NCBI RefSeq assembly: GCF_001750145.1
Contig: NZ_CP015732.1
Span: 992,001 to 1,056,000 of the forward strand
Source: Arthrobacter sp. U41
GTDB taxonomy: Bacteria; Actinomycetota; Actinomycetes; Actinomycetales; Micrococcaceae
DNA: 64,000 bases
Reading direction: 5' to 3'
The notes beneath the pieces were generated by a model. The model had not been told where the DNA came from. It made no database searches and worked only from the letters and a program-made list of their open reading frames with translations. Shown piece after piece: positions 55,329-63,185 of this stretch. The first letter of the stretch is position 1; each line of letters opens with the position of its first letter. Made by a program: the position numbers and the translations under genes.

Positions 55329-56467
55329 GCCCTCTGTGGCGGCTCGTCCATCGCGAAGAGGGGCACGACCGTCACCGAACCGACGTGCGTCAGGGCCCTC
55401 CGGACCCCGAGTTCCAGGTTGGATGACACCGAGGCCAGCTCAACCAGGTGCGCGTCCGTCGCAATCGGCACGGTGATCTCGACCTGCAGCCGGTGGCCGG
55501 ACCAGCGCAGCCGTGCGGTTCCGCCGGCCCGGGAATGTTCTGCAATGAGGGCTTCAACCCGCCCCGTAAGCTTAGGGTCGACGCCGTCCATCAGCCGCCG
55601 TCCGACGTCGCGCACGGTGCCCCACAGGAGCACGACGATGGCGGCGGAGATCAGCAGGCCAACGATCGGGTCCGCGAGCGGAAAGCCGAGCCAGACGCCG
55701 ATGACGCCCGCGACGACCGCCAGCGAAGTGAAGCCGTCCGTCCGGGCATGAATACCGTCGGCCACCAACGCCGCGGAACCGATCCGTCGGCCGACGCGGA
55801 TCCGGTAGATCGCGACGAGTTCGTTGCCGGCGAAGCCCACCAGCCCGGCGGCGAGCACCCACCCGAGGTTGTGCACGGGCTGCGGCTCGAAGAAGCGGCG
55901 GATCGATTCGACGGCGGCCACCACCGCGGAGAGCGCGATCATCGCCACGATGAACAGCCCGGCGAGGTCCTCGGCCCGGCCGAAACCGAAGGTGTAGGTC
56001 CGGGTGGCCTTGCGGCGGCCCAGCAGGAACGCGATCCAGAGCGGGACAGCGGTCAGCGCGTCAGAGAAGTTGTGCACAGTGTCGGCCAGCAGCGCCACCG
56101 AGCCGCTGATCAGCACAATCACGAGCTGGAAAAGCGAGGTGGCGCCGAGCCCGATCAGGGAGACCTTGACGGCACGGATTCCCTGGGAGCTGGATTCGAG
56201 CGCCTCGTCGATGGAGTCCGCGGCGTCGTGCGAGTGCGGGACGAAGACCGACTGCAGCCAGCCCTTCAGGCCGGTGGCGTGGGTGTGTCCGTGCGGTCCA
56301 TGATCGTGGTCATGCGGGTGGTCCTGATCGTGGGTGTGTCCGTGCGGTCCATGACCGGGGTCATGCGGGTGATCGTGCTCGTCTTCGTGAACGTGGCCGG
56401 CGTTATGGATCTTTTCCTGGCCGTCGCCGTGGCTGTGCTCATCCACGGCGTCCGAAGGGCGGCTCAT
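55325..56467 (-). CDS. Cation diffusion facilitator (zinc exporter) with His-rich N-terminus
   Basis: The 380-residue exporter of the CDF family has two HxxxD zinc sites, HNFSDALT in helix 2 and HARTDGFTS in helix 5, within six membrane segments; the C-terminal cytoplasmic domain ends with [14 protein letters not shown]. The first 70 residues are rich in His and Asp, with a 17-residue unit around GHGPHGHTH repeated in tandem (51-bp direct repeat starting 56281 and 56332). His-rich loops of CDF proteins bind metal. It overlaps the ArsR gene by 4 bp and is likely co-regulated with it by zinc. Confidence 0.93.
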   Translation of the reverse strand: MSRPSDAVDEHSHGDGQEKIHNAGHVHEDEHDHPHDPGHGPHGHTHDQDHPHDHDHGPHGHTHATGLKGWLQSVFVPHSHDAADSIDEALESSSQGIRAVKVSLIGLGATSLFQLVIVLISGSVALLADTVHNFSDALTAVPLWIAFLLGRRKATRTYTFGFGRAEDLAGLFIVAMIALSAVVAAVESIRRFFEPQPVHNLGWVLAAGLVGFAGNELVAIYRIRVGRRIGSAALVADGIHARTDGFTSLAVVAGVIGVWLGFPLADPIVGLLISAAIVVLLWGTVRDVGRRLMDGVDPKLTGRVEALIAEHSRAGGTARLRWSGHRLQVEITVPIATDAHLVELASVSSNLELGVRRALTHVGSVTVVPLFAMDEPPQRA

Positions 56468-56799
56468 GCGCCGTGACCCGGGGCCGTGCCGAGCGCGTGC
56501 TCGGCCTGGTGGATTGCATCCATCACCAGTTGGCGGGCATGGTCGTTCTGCAGCCGGTAGAAGACTTTCGTGCCTTCCTGCCGCGTGGCGACCATCCCGC
56601 CGAGCCGCATTTTGGCCAGGTGCTGCGAGACTGCCGACGCCGGCTTCCCCACGCGCTCCGCCAGCGCGTTGACCGGCAGCTCACCCTCCCCCAGGACCAG
56701 GATCAGCCGGACACGCGTGGCGTCGGCCAGCATGGAGAACACTTCGACAGCAAGCTCCACATGGGGGCTGTCGACCTCAACCCGCATATCTGCATTCAT
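56464..56799 (-). CDS. ArsR/SmtB-family metal-sensing repressor
   Basis: The 111-residue winged-helix repressor has VEVFSMLADATRVRLILVLG, recognition region VNALAERVGKPASAVSQHLAKMRLGG with the helix-turn-helix, a wing with RQEGTKVFYRLQ, and a C-terminal helix with NDHARQLVMDAIHQAEH whose Asp and His residues fit the alpha-5 zinc site of CzrA/SmtB. It starts the two-gene operon with the CDF exporter. A palindrome overlaps its own start codon, so autoregulation released by zinc or cobalt is likely. Confidence 0.93.
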   Translation of the reverse strand: MNADMRVEVDSPHVELAVEVFSMLADATRVRLILVLGEGELPVNALAERVGKPASAVSQHLAKMRLGGMVATRQEGTKVFYRLQNDHARQLVMDAIHQAEHALGTAPGHGA

Positions 56800-56808
56800 A
56801 TGCAGATA
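56787..56808. promoter_or_regulatory. ArsR/SmtB-type operator overlapping the arsR start codon
   Basis: The perfect 9-bp arms TATCTGCAT (56787-56795) and ATGCAGATA (56800-56808) with a 4-bp centre enclose the ATG (56797-56799) of the ArsR gene. The half-site is of the kind bound by SmtB/CzrA proteins. Its place over the start codon would block transcription through, or initiation into, the gene. Confidence 0.75.
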
Positions 56809-56937
56809 CTTTCACAGTTGTCCCCGCCAGCCAATTGTTTCGGCACCGCACCCCGGAACACAATGCCCGGGGCAGACGTTGAAGACAGGTAGCCTGAAAG
56901 CTTCGTGAAGCTGCCCAACTGCGGAAGGAGGACGGCG

Positions 56938-57321
56938 ATGTCCGCTGCTGGCGCGGCCAATCCCATCACCCTGCTCCGTCGTGCCGCGCTGCTGGCCGGC
57001 CTGCACCGGGAAGCCCGCTCTGCACATCGGCTGCACACCCTCGCCGGCCGGGGCTTCCCTGAGCGCGCCGCAGCCGGGAACCACGCCGCTGGCCGGGCTC
57101 TCCCGGACGGCAGCCCTGACCGACCTGCAGCCGGACCACGCCTATTCCCCCGGGACACCAACGCCCCGCGACCTGTCCGTCAGCCGCACGTAGGAATGGG
57201 CATGTGCCGCGACGACGGCTCTCCTCCTGCCCCGCAGCGCACGGCCACCCATCCCGGAGGCCTGCGCAACCCAGACCACCGGCTCCGCCATCGGATCCAC
57301 GAAGGACACGATCTCCCATGA
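56938..57321 (+). CDS. Possible short protein, low confidence
   Basis: An ATG with a strong ribosome site (GGAAGGAGGA) opens 127 codons, starting MSAAGAANPITLLRRAALLAG. The rest is rich in Arg, Pro and Gly and looks like translated intergenic DNA; a second frame from about 56980 has a different composition (TPLAGLSRTAALTDLQPDHAY), hinting at a frameshifted or decayed gene. It would overlap the DUF305 start by 4 bp, which would be normal coupling. I recognise no domain. Confidence 0.25.
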   Translation: MSAAGAANPITLLRRAALLAGLHREARSAHRLHTLAGRGFPERAAAGNHAAGRALPDGSPDRPAAGPRLFPRDTNAPRPVRQPHVGMGMCRDDGSPPAPQRTATHPGGLRNPDHRLRHRIHEGHDLP

Positions 57322-57920
57322 AGAAGACCCTCGCAATTTCCGCCACCGCCCTCGCCGCCGTCATTGCGCTGGCAGGCTGCTCCACCGGCTCCGTCTCCGG
57401 CGGCAGCACCGGGTCCGGGATGGACCACAGCAGCATGCCGGCGAGCTCGGCCCCGGCAGCGGCCGCGGACCACAACGGCTCGGACGCGATGTTTGCCCAG
57501 GCCATGATTCCCCACCATGCCCAGGCCGTCGAGATGAGCGACATGATCCTGAAGAAACAGGGCATCGACGCCGGCATCACCGCGCTGGCCACGAAGATCA
57601 AGGCGGCCCAGGCTCCCGAAATCGAGAAGATGACCGGCTGGCTGAAGGACTGGAACGAACCCACCCAGGCGCCCAGCGGCCACTCCATGACCGGCATGAT
57701 GAGCGGCGAGGACCTCGCAAAACTCGACGCCGCCCAGGGCACGGAGGCAGCGAAGCTGTTCCTTAGCCAAATGATCGCGCACCACGAGGGCGCCGTGGAA
57801 ATGGCCAACGCCGAGGTCCGCTCCGGGAGCAACCCCGAAGCCATCCAGCTGGCCAAGGACATCGCGGCCTCGCAGACGGGCGAGATCCAGGAAATGAAGG
57901 ACCTGCTCGCGGGGCTCTAA
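57318..57920 (+). CDS. DUF305-domain lipoprotein
   Basis: The 200-residue lipoprotein has a signal with lipobox LAGC (Cys near residue 21), a Ser/Gly/Ala linker and two copies of the DUF305 ferritin-like helix pair with MIPHHAQAVEMSDMIL and MIAHHEGAVEMANAEV, each with paired His/Met/Glu. These suggest metal binding, copper or iron, on the outer face. The open frame extends upstream, but the ATG at 57318 gives the proper lipoprotein start. Nearby ArsR and CDF genes make a metal theme plausible. Confidence 0.92.
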   Translation: MKKTLAISATALAAVIALAGCSTGSVSGGSTGSGMDHSSMPASSAPAAAADHNGSDAMFAQAMIPHHAQAVEMSDMILKKQGIDAGITALATKIKAAQAPEIEKMTGWLKDWNEPTQAPSGHSMTGMMSGEDLAKLDAAQGTEAAKLFLSQMIAHHEGAVEMANAEVRSGSNPEAIQLAKDIAASQTGEIQEMKDLLAGL

Positions 57921-57936
57921 CCCGGCCGTTGACGCG

Positions 57937-57997
57937 GAGGTGAGACTTCGCGCCCATGCCCGGACGGCAAAGTCATATGGGCGCGAAGTCTCACCTC
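57937..57997. repeat. Palindromic repeat, copy C
   Basis: Perfect 21-bp arms (57937-57957 and 57977-57997), starting GAGGTGAGACTTCGCGCCCA, flank a 19-bp centre, 16 bp past the DUF305 stop. It shares the inner GCGCCCAT/ATGGGCGC core style and size with copies at 14873, 17258 and 59443, with different outer arms. Confidence 0.93.
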
Positions 57998-58124
57998 TAG
58001 GGGTGCTGCCGTCCGCGGGGCCGCCGTAACGCAACGTCCCCGCAACCTCTCACGGAGTCCGTTCGCATATGCTCAGCAGACAGATTCACACTGGCTCAGC
58101 GACGAACCACCCGGGAGAAACCTC

Positions 58125-59441
58125 ATGACCAACTGGCGAATCAGGGATTTCCACTCCGCCGACCTTGACGGCATCCTGCACCTCTGGGAGACACTCAAGG
58201 CCACCAACGTCGAGCCGGTCTACGCGCTCTCCGAGGTGCTGGCCTCCTGCGAAAAGGACCACGCCGTCGTCGCAGTGCAGGGCGATCAGGTGGTGGGCGC
58301 CGCCATCGGCCGCGCCGCCCACGACCAGGGCTGGATCGTCTTCCTGGCCACTCTCCCCGAGTTCCGCGGCCGCGGGATCGGCACCTCGCTGCTGGCCGCC
58401 GTCGAGAACCGGATGGCGCCGCACGGGCTGAACAAGCTCTCCGCCCTCATGCCGGAATCCGAGACCCGGGTGGAAGCGTTCCTGGGCCGCGGCTTTGTGC
58501 TGAAGAAGAACCTGCGCTATTTCGAGCGGAAGATCCCGGTACAGCGCCAGGAACTCGAACCCCTCAGCCAGCTCGGCGGCCGGATCCTGGCCCGCGACCT
58601 CTGGGAAAACGTCGCCGGCATGCGGAACGAGAAGGAACTGCTGGAACGCCGCCTGGTGCTTCCGCTGGCCGAGGCTGACCTCGCCGACGAATACGGTGTG
58701 GTGCCGCCGCGCGCCGTCGTCCTCTTCGGCCCTCCCGGCACCGGCAAGACCACTTTCGCGAAGGCCATCGCTTCCCGCCTCGAGTGGCCCTTCGTGGAGG
58801 TTTTCCCTTCCCGTCTGGCCTCCGACCCCAAGGGCCTCGCGGGTGCACTGCGTGAGACCTTCCTGGAAATCGCCGAGTTGGAACACGCTGTCGTTTTCAT
58901 CGACGAGGTGGAGGAAATTGCGTCCCAGCGCTCCGGCGAGCCGCCGTCGCCCCTGCAGGGCGTCACCAACGAACTCCTCAAGATCATCCCGGCCTTCCGC
59001 GAACAGCCCGGCCGGCTGCTGGTCTGCGCCACCAACTTCATCCGTGCCCTGGACACCGCGTTCCTGCGTCACGGCCGCTTCGACTACGTCATCCCGATCG
59101 GGCTGCCCGACCGCCAGGCCCGCGAGGCCATGTGGCAGCGCTTCATTCCCGCCACTGTCTGGGACGACGTGGACGTGGAGCTGCTGGTGGACCGGACCGA
59201 AGGCTTCTCCCCCGCCGACATCGAATATGCGGCCCGGAGCGCGTCCCAGCGTGCGCTGGAGAAGGCGGTGTACGACGACGGCGGGCTGGCTTCGAGCGCC
59301 ACCGCCTCCATCCGCGAGGCGGTCCGGAAGGGTCCCGCGACGCAGGACTACCTCGACGCGATCGCGGACACCCGGACCACGGTCAGCGACGAGGTCCATC
59401 AGCAGTTCCTTGAGGACATCGACGCCCTGGGCCGGGTGTAG
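58125..59441 (+). CDS. GNAT acetyltransferase fused to AAA+ ATPase
   Basis: This is a 438-residue two-part protein. Residues 1-140 are a GNAT fold with the acetyl-CoA loop LPEFRGRGIGTSLL (78-91) and FLGRGFV. Residues about 150-438 are an AAA+ ATPase: Walker A GPPGTGKTT (202-210), Walker B VVFIDE (256-261), sensor 1 in LLVCATN, arginine-finger region AFLRHGRFD, and a Cdc48/FtsH-type lid with FSPADIEYAARSASQ. Such a fusion is unusual; acetylation and remodelling or unfolding of one target can be proposed. It stands alone between two palindromic repeats. Confidence 0.88.
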   Translation: MTNWRIRDFHSADLDGILHLWETLKATNVEPVYALSEVLASCEKDHAVVAVQGDQVVGAAIGRAAHDQGWIVFLATLPEFRGRGIGTSLLAAVENRMAPHGLNKLSALMPESETRVEAFLGRGFVLKKNLRYFERKIPVQRQELEPLSQLGGRILARDLWENVAGMRNEKELLERRLVLPLAEADLADEYGVVPPRAVVLFGPPGTGKTTFAKAIASRLEWPFVEVFPSRLASDPKGLAGALRETFLEIAELEHAVVFIDEVEEIASQRSGEPPSPLQGVTNELLKIIPAFREQPGRLLVCATNFIRALDTAFLRHGRFDYVIPIGLPDRQAREAMWQRFIPATVWDDVDVELLVDRTEGFSPADIEYAARSASQRALEKAVYDDGGLASSATASIREAVRKGPATQDYLDAIADTRTTVSDEVHQQFLEDIDALGRV

Positions 59442-59442
59442 C

Positions 59443-59505
59443 CAACGCGGGGTCAGATGCCGCCCATGTCGGGCCCCGGGATGGGCCGGAAGTGACCCCG
59501 CGTTG
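59443..59505. repeat. Palindromic repeat, copy B
   Basis: The 25-bp arms (59443-59467 and 59481-59505) have four mismatches, with a 13-bp centre, 2 bp past the GNAT-AAA+ stop. The outer arm CAACGCGGGGTCA is identical to copy A at 17258, and the core is GCCCAT/ATGGGC. Confidence 0.93.
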
Positions 59506-59533
59506 CTTCGGGTGCTAAGCCAGAGAGGAAAGC

Positions 59534-60175
59534 GTGATCCTGTTCCTGACGGTGGTGAGCGGCCTGGCCTGGACCGCGGTCTACGTCGAGGCCATCCGGA
59601 TCGGGTTCAGGGACAGAAGCTACGCGATCCCGGCCGCGGCGCTCGGACTCAACTTCGCCTGGGAGACCCTCTATGCGGCCCGCTCCGTTGCGACGGGAAT
59701 ATCCGCCCAAGGGGTCTTCAACATCGCCTGGGGACTCGCCGACGTCGTGATTGTCTATACCTTCCTCAGGTTCGGCCGCTCCGAGCTGCCGGCCTGGGTG
59801 ACGCGCAGGCACTTCATCGGCTGGGCGATCCTGCTGGGCAGCACGTCCTTCGCAGTTCAGCTGCTGTTCATCGTCGAGTTCGGTTGGGACGATGCTGCGC
59901 GCTACGCGGCGTTCCTGCAGAACCTGCTGATGTCCGGGCTGTTCATCGCCCTCGTCGTTGCCCGCCGGGGTTCCCGCGGACAGAGCCTGCTGATCGCGGT
60001 GGCGAAGTGGATCGGGACGCTGGCACCCACCGTTGTGTTCGGCTGGTACGGCAACTCGCCACTGATCCTGGGCGTCGGGATCCTCTGCAGCATCTTCGAT
60101 CTCGCGTACATCGGCCTTCTGTGGCGGGCCGCTGCAGCCGGCGCAGGCTCAGTCCCGGTGCGGCTCGGGCTCTGA
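59534..60175 (+). CDS. Candidate integral-membrane terpene cyclase (Pyr4-like)
   Basis: The 213-residue protein has about seven membrane helices. LGLNFAWETLY (Glu 44) matches the N-x-x-W-E motif of Pyr4-type cyclases, and SIFDLAYIGLL (Asp 189) in the last helix fits their second acid. These enzymes protonate and cyclise a prenyl chain in the membrane. The GTG at 59534 has GAGAGGAA upstream. No prenyltransferase or epoxidase is adjacent, so the substrate is unclear, and a non-enzymatic membrane protein of the same fold is possible. Its end overlaps the convergent HD gene by 27 bp. Confidence 0.6.
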   Translation: MILFLTVVSGLAWTAVYVEAIRIGFRDRSYAIPAAALGLNFAWETLYAARSVATGISAQGVFNIAWGLADVVIVYTFLRFGRSELPAWVTRRHFIGWAILLGSTSFAVQLLFIVEFGWDDAARYAAFLQNLLMSGLFIALVVARRGSRGQSLLIAVAKWIGTLAPTVVFGWYGNSPLILGVGILCSIFDLAYIGLLWRAAAAGAGSVPVRLGL

Positions 60176-60847
60176 GGACCCCGACGGCGTCGCCACCGGC
60201 TCCGCCGGTGACGGATTCCCCTCCGACGGGCTCCCCTCCGCGGCGTCGTCATAGGAGAGGTTCTCGTAGTCGGTGTCGTCCGCCTCGTCGAGCAGATCGT
60301 CGAGCTCCTCCAGCAGCCACGGGTTGATCCGTGCCAGGATCTTGCGGGTCTCCTCCACCGGAACCGCGGCGTAGAGCACCGGGCGGGCCTCGTTGTAGCG
60401 GGTGACCGGCGGCTTGTCCGGCCACTTTTCCGCCAGCGCCTTGACGCGCTCCGGCAGGGAGTTGTGCGCGTTGTCCGCGATCTTCACCAGGGTGGCGTCA
60501 TGGTCCTCGGCAATGTAGCGGATGCCGGCCTGGTAGTCGTCCGGATTCTCATGCAGGCGCTTGGTGACGCGCTCGATGATGTCCACGGCACGCTCGGAGA
60601 CGCCCATCTCCAGCAGCGCCTGCCGGGTCATCGGGGTGTCCTCGGCGATGTCGTGGAGGTAGCCGGCGATCCGGATGTCGTCGTCGAAGTCGGCCAGGGC
60701 ATCCCCGACGGCGATCACGTGCTCGCGGTAGGGACGCTTGAGCTTGTCCTTCTGGCGGTTGTGGGCCACTTCGGCGAGGATTTTCGCCGTCTCGACAGTA
60801 AAACTCGGCTGCGGGCTGCGCGCTTCCATGAACTCAGGTTCTGACAT
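60149..60847 (-). CDS. HD-domain phosphohydrolase-like protein
   Basis: The 232-residue protein has an HD domain with metal site HVIAVGD, YLHDIAEDTPMT (His-Asp) and DHDATLVKIADNAHNS (Asp), arranged as in RelA/SpoT-type pyrophosphohydrolases but without a synthetase or ACT domain; small HD hydrolases (Mesh1-like) act on (p)ppGpp or nucleotides. The last 60 residues are acidic and low complexity. The ATG at 60847 lies just upstream of the GluQRS stop (10 bp), so both are on one strand. The substrate is unproven. Confidence 0.85.
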   Translation of the reverse strand: MSEPEFMEARSPQPSFTVETAKILAEVAHNRQKDKLKRPYREHVIAVGDALADFDDDIRIAGYLHDIAEDTPMTRQALLEMGVSERAVDIIERVTKRLHENPDDYQAGIRYIAEDHDATLVKIADNAHNSLPERVKALAEKWPDKPPVTRYNEARPVLYAAVPVEETRKILARINPWLLEELDDLLDEADDTDYENLSYDDAAEGSPSEGNPSPAEPVATPSGSSEPEPHRD

Positions 60848-60856
60848 GCATCCAGC

Positions 60857-61753
60857 CTACGCGTCGCGCCCGGCCATCCCCGGCCAGGTCCAGGGCTCCC
60901 GCGGCAGCGCGGCGGGCTGGAACGCGGCCAGCGCGTGTTCCAGCGGCCCGGCCGGCAAACCGAGGGAGGCCAGCAGCGCGTCCCGCACCTTGTCCACGGG
61001 GACTCCGGCGGCCGCTAGATCCGCGAGCGTGACGGCGCCGTCGCGCTTGGCCAGCCGGGCGCCGTCGGCGTTCAGCACGAGCGGAACGTGTGCATATTCC
61101 GGGACAGGCATATTCAGTAGCGAGGCGAGATAGACCTGCCGGGGCGTTGACGGCAGCAGGTCGTCACCGCGCACCACCTGATCGACGCCCTGGGCGGCGT
61201 CGTCCACAACGACGGCCAGATTGTAGGCGGTCACGCCGTCGTTGCGGCGGAGCACAAAGTCATCCACCACGCCCGTATAGATGCCATGCAGGACGTCCCG
61301 GACCTCCGCTTCGGCGACGGCGGCCCGGAGCCGGATCGCCGCGGGCCGGACGGCACGCTTCGCCTCACGCTCCGCCGCGGACAGGTTCCGGCACGTGCCC
61401 GGATAGGCTCCCTGCGGGGCGTGCGGCGCCGACGGCGCCTCGTGGATTTCCCGGCGGGTGCAGAAGCACTCGTAGGTCAGACCTGCCGAAGTCAGGCGGT
61501 CGATCGCTGCAGTATAAAGGTGCCCGCGGTCGGTCTGGCGGATGACACCGCCGTCCCACGTGATGCCGATCGCGGCCAGGTCCCGGAGCTGCTCCGCCTC
61601 GGCGCCGGACCGGGCGCGGTCCAGGTCCTCGACGCGCATCAGGAACCGCCTGCCGGTGGACCGGGCGAAGAGCCAGGCGAGGATGGCGGTGCGGAGGTTG
61701 CCCACATGCAGTTCGCCGGAGGGGCTGGGAGCGAAGCGGCCGGCAGAGGTCAT
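60857..61753 (-). CDS. gluQ: Glutamyl-Q tRNA(Asp) synthetase
   Basis: The 298-residue truncated GluRS-like enzyme attaches Glu to queuosine in tRNA(Asp). The HIGH-type motif reads HVGN in FAPSPSGELHVGNLRTA, the KMSKS-type motif is LAKRDGA, and zinc-site Cys occur around YECFCTRREI. It lacks the anticodon-binding half of GluRS, which is the hallmark of GluQRS. The start MTSAGRFAPSP is the normal one. It lies 10 bp upstream of the HD gene. Confidence 0.93.
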   Translation of the reverse strand: MTSAGRFAPSPSGELHVGNLRTAILAWLFARSTGRRFLMRVEDLDRARSGAEAEQLRDLAAIGITWDGGVIRQTDRGHLYTAAIDRLTSAGLTYECFCTRREIHEAPSAPHAPQGAYPGTCRNLSAAEREAKRAVRPAAIRLRAAVAEAEVRDVLHGIYTGVVDDFVLRRNDGVTAYNLAVVVDDAAQGVDQVVRGDDLLPSTPRQVYLASLLNMPVPEYAHVPLVLNADGARLAKRDGAVTLADLAAAGVPVDKVRDALLASLGLPAGPLEHALAAFQPAALPREPWTWPGMAGRDA

Positions 61754-61794
61754 GCCACCAGCCTAAGCGCCGCCAACAGCAGAGCCCGAACACA

Positions 61795-61856
61795 CAAGAG
61801 CCCCTCAGCTACCGATGACTTCGGGAAAACCGACGTCGGTGGCTCAGGGGCTCTTG
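61795..61856 (+). repeat. Long inverted repeat between divergent genes
   Basis: 23-bp arms (61795-61817 and 61834-61856) beginning CAAGAGCCCCTCAGCTACCG have one C-C mismatch and two positions that are G-U in plus-strand RNA but A-C in minus-strand RNA, so the hairpin is more stable in a rightward transcript. It lies between gluQ (leftward) and the Lrp gene (rightward), 42 bp from the gluQ start and 285 bp before the Lrp start. No T-tract follows. Confidence 0.8.
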
Positions 61857-62140
61857 CCGTGCCGGGCCCGGGGCGTTGCTCCAGGCCATGGCACTGCGAT
61901 TGCGGAGATTTGTGCGGAATGACGATGGGTGTGAACAAGAGTCACTCAGCGGGCGGGTTCCTTGCGGGAAACCTCATCCAAGGTCCGGGTGGTGTGCCGG
62001 GGTGCCTGTAGCCTGTGGGATCCGGCGGTGGCCTCGGTCCCTTTGTTGTCACTATTTCAACAGAAGTCCTACAGTTGGTGCAACGGCCTTGCCGCCGACT
62101 GGTCAGACTGTCCAACGCATGCCGCAGATACGTACAGGAT

Positions 62141-62608
62141 GTGGTCATTTTGCAGGAACTCGACGCGACGGACCGGCGAATCCTCCTCGCTCTCGACGGG
62201 GATCCCCGGCTGCCGATCATGGTGCTGGCCCAAAAGCTGGGCCTGGCCCGCGGCACCGTGCAGTCGCGTCTGGAGCGGATGACGGCGTCGGGCGCGCTCC
62301 GGCCCAACAGCAGCCGTGTGCTGCCCTCGGCGCTGGGCCGGGGTGTGGCGGCGTCGGTGAGCGCGGAGCTGGATCAGAGCCACCTGAACGAGGCGATCGC
62401 TGCGCTGCGGAACATCCCCGAGGTACTCGAATGCCATGCCCCGGCCGGCGAGACGGACCTGCTGATCCGGGTGGTGGCGAAAAGCCCGGACGATCTGTAC
62501 CGCGTCTCGGAGGAAATCCGGCTCTGCCCGGGAATCGTCCGGACCTCCACGAGCATGTTCCTGCGCGAAGTCATCCCCTACCGGACCACGGGGCTGCTCG
62601 GCACCTGA
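62141..62608 (+). CDS. Lrp/AsnC-family regulator
   Basis: The 155-residue regulator has a helix-turn-helix ELDATDRRILLALDGDPRLP...LAQKLGLARGTVQSRLERM (about residues 5-47) and a C-terminal RAM domain with ALRNIPEVLECHAPAGETDLLIRV for amino-acid sensing. The start at GTG 62141 gives MVILQELDATDRRIL; the frame is open further 5' without conservation. It is convergent with a second Lrp-type gene (18 bp apart). The target is unknown. Confidence 0.88.
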   Translation: MVILQELDATDRRILLALDGDPRLPIMVLAQKLGLARGTVQSRLERMTASGALRPNSSRVLPSALGRGVAASVSAELDQSHLNEAIAALRNIPEVLECHAPAGETDLLIRVVAKSPDDLYRVSEEIRLCPGIVRTSTSMFLREVIPYRTTGLLGT

Positions 62609-62626
62609 GTTGTCCGGCGGCCCGGA

Positions 62627-63082
62627 TTACACCGGTGGCCCGATATTGGTTTTCAGGTTCTTCATCACCAGCGTCGAGGTCAACCGTTCGACGCCGGGCA
62701 GCGAAGTCAGCTCGCTGTCGTAGAAACGCTGGTAGGCGGGCAGATCCTCGGCGATGACTTTCAGCAGGTAGTCAGGGGAACCGAACAGCCGCTGCGCCTC
62801 GACGATGTTCGGGTTGTCAGCCACGCGGTTCTCGAAGATCTCCATCGTTGCCCGGTCCACCTGGCGAAGCGTGACGAACACGATCGCCTCGAACCCGAGA
62901 CCGACGGCGGCCGGATCGATGTCCGCCCGGTAGCCGCGGATGACGCCGGATGCCTCCAGGTCGCGGAGCCGCCGGTGGCAGGGTGCCACGGTCAATCCCA
63001 CCTTCGCGGCGAGGGCAGTCGCCGTCATGCGGCCGTCCTCTTTGAGGTAGCGCAAAATACTTCTGTCCAAGTGGTCAATCAC
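62627..63082 (-). CDS. Lrp/AsnC-family regulator, divergent from LysE exporter
   Basis: The 151-residue regulator has the N-terminal HTH IDHLDRSILRYLKEDGRM...LAAKVGLTVAPCHRRLRDL (about residues 2-42) and a C-terminal RAM domain with EAQRLFGSPDYLLKVIAEDL. The GTG start at 63082 faces the LysE-type gene across about 100 bp. This pairing is the classic arrangement of an Lrp-type activator with an amino-acid exporter. Confidence 0.9.
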   Translation of the reverse strand: MIDHLDRSILRYLKEDGRMTATALAAKVGLTVAPCHRRLRDLEASGVIRGYRADIDPAAVGLGFEAIVFVTLRQVDRATMEIFENRVADNPNIVEAQRLFGSPDYLLKVIAEDLPAYQRFYDSELTSLPGVERLTSTLVMKNLKTNIGPPV

Positions 63083-63185
63083 GCAATAATCTTACTCCCG
63101 TGCGGCATTTCTCCGCGAAAAGAGGGAACACTTCTGCCGGGAAGTTTCCTAGACTTTTCCTGTACCCACGACTCAGGAGACCGCC

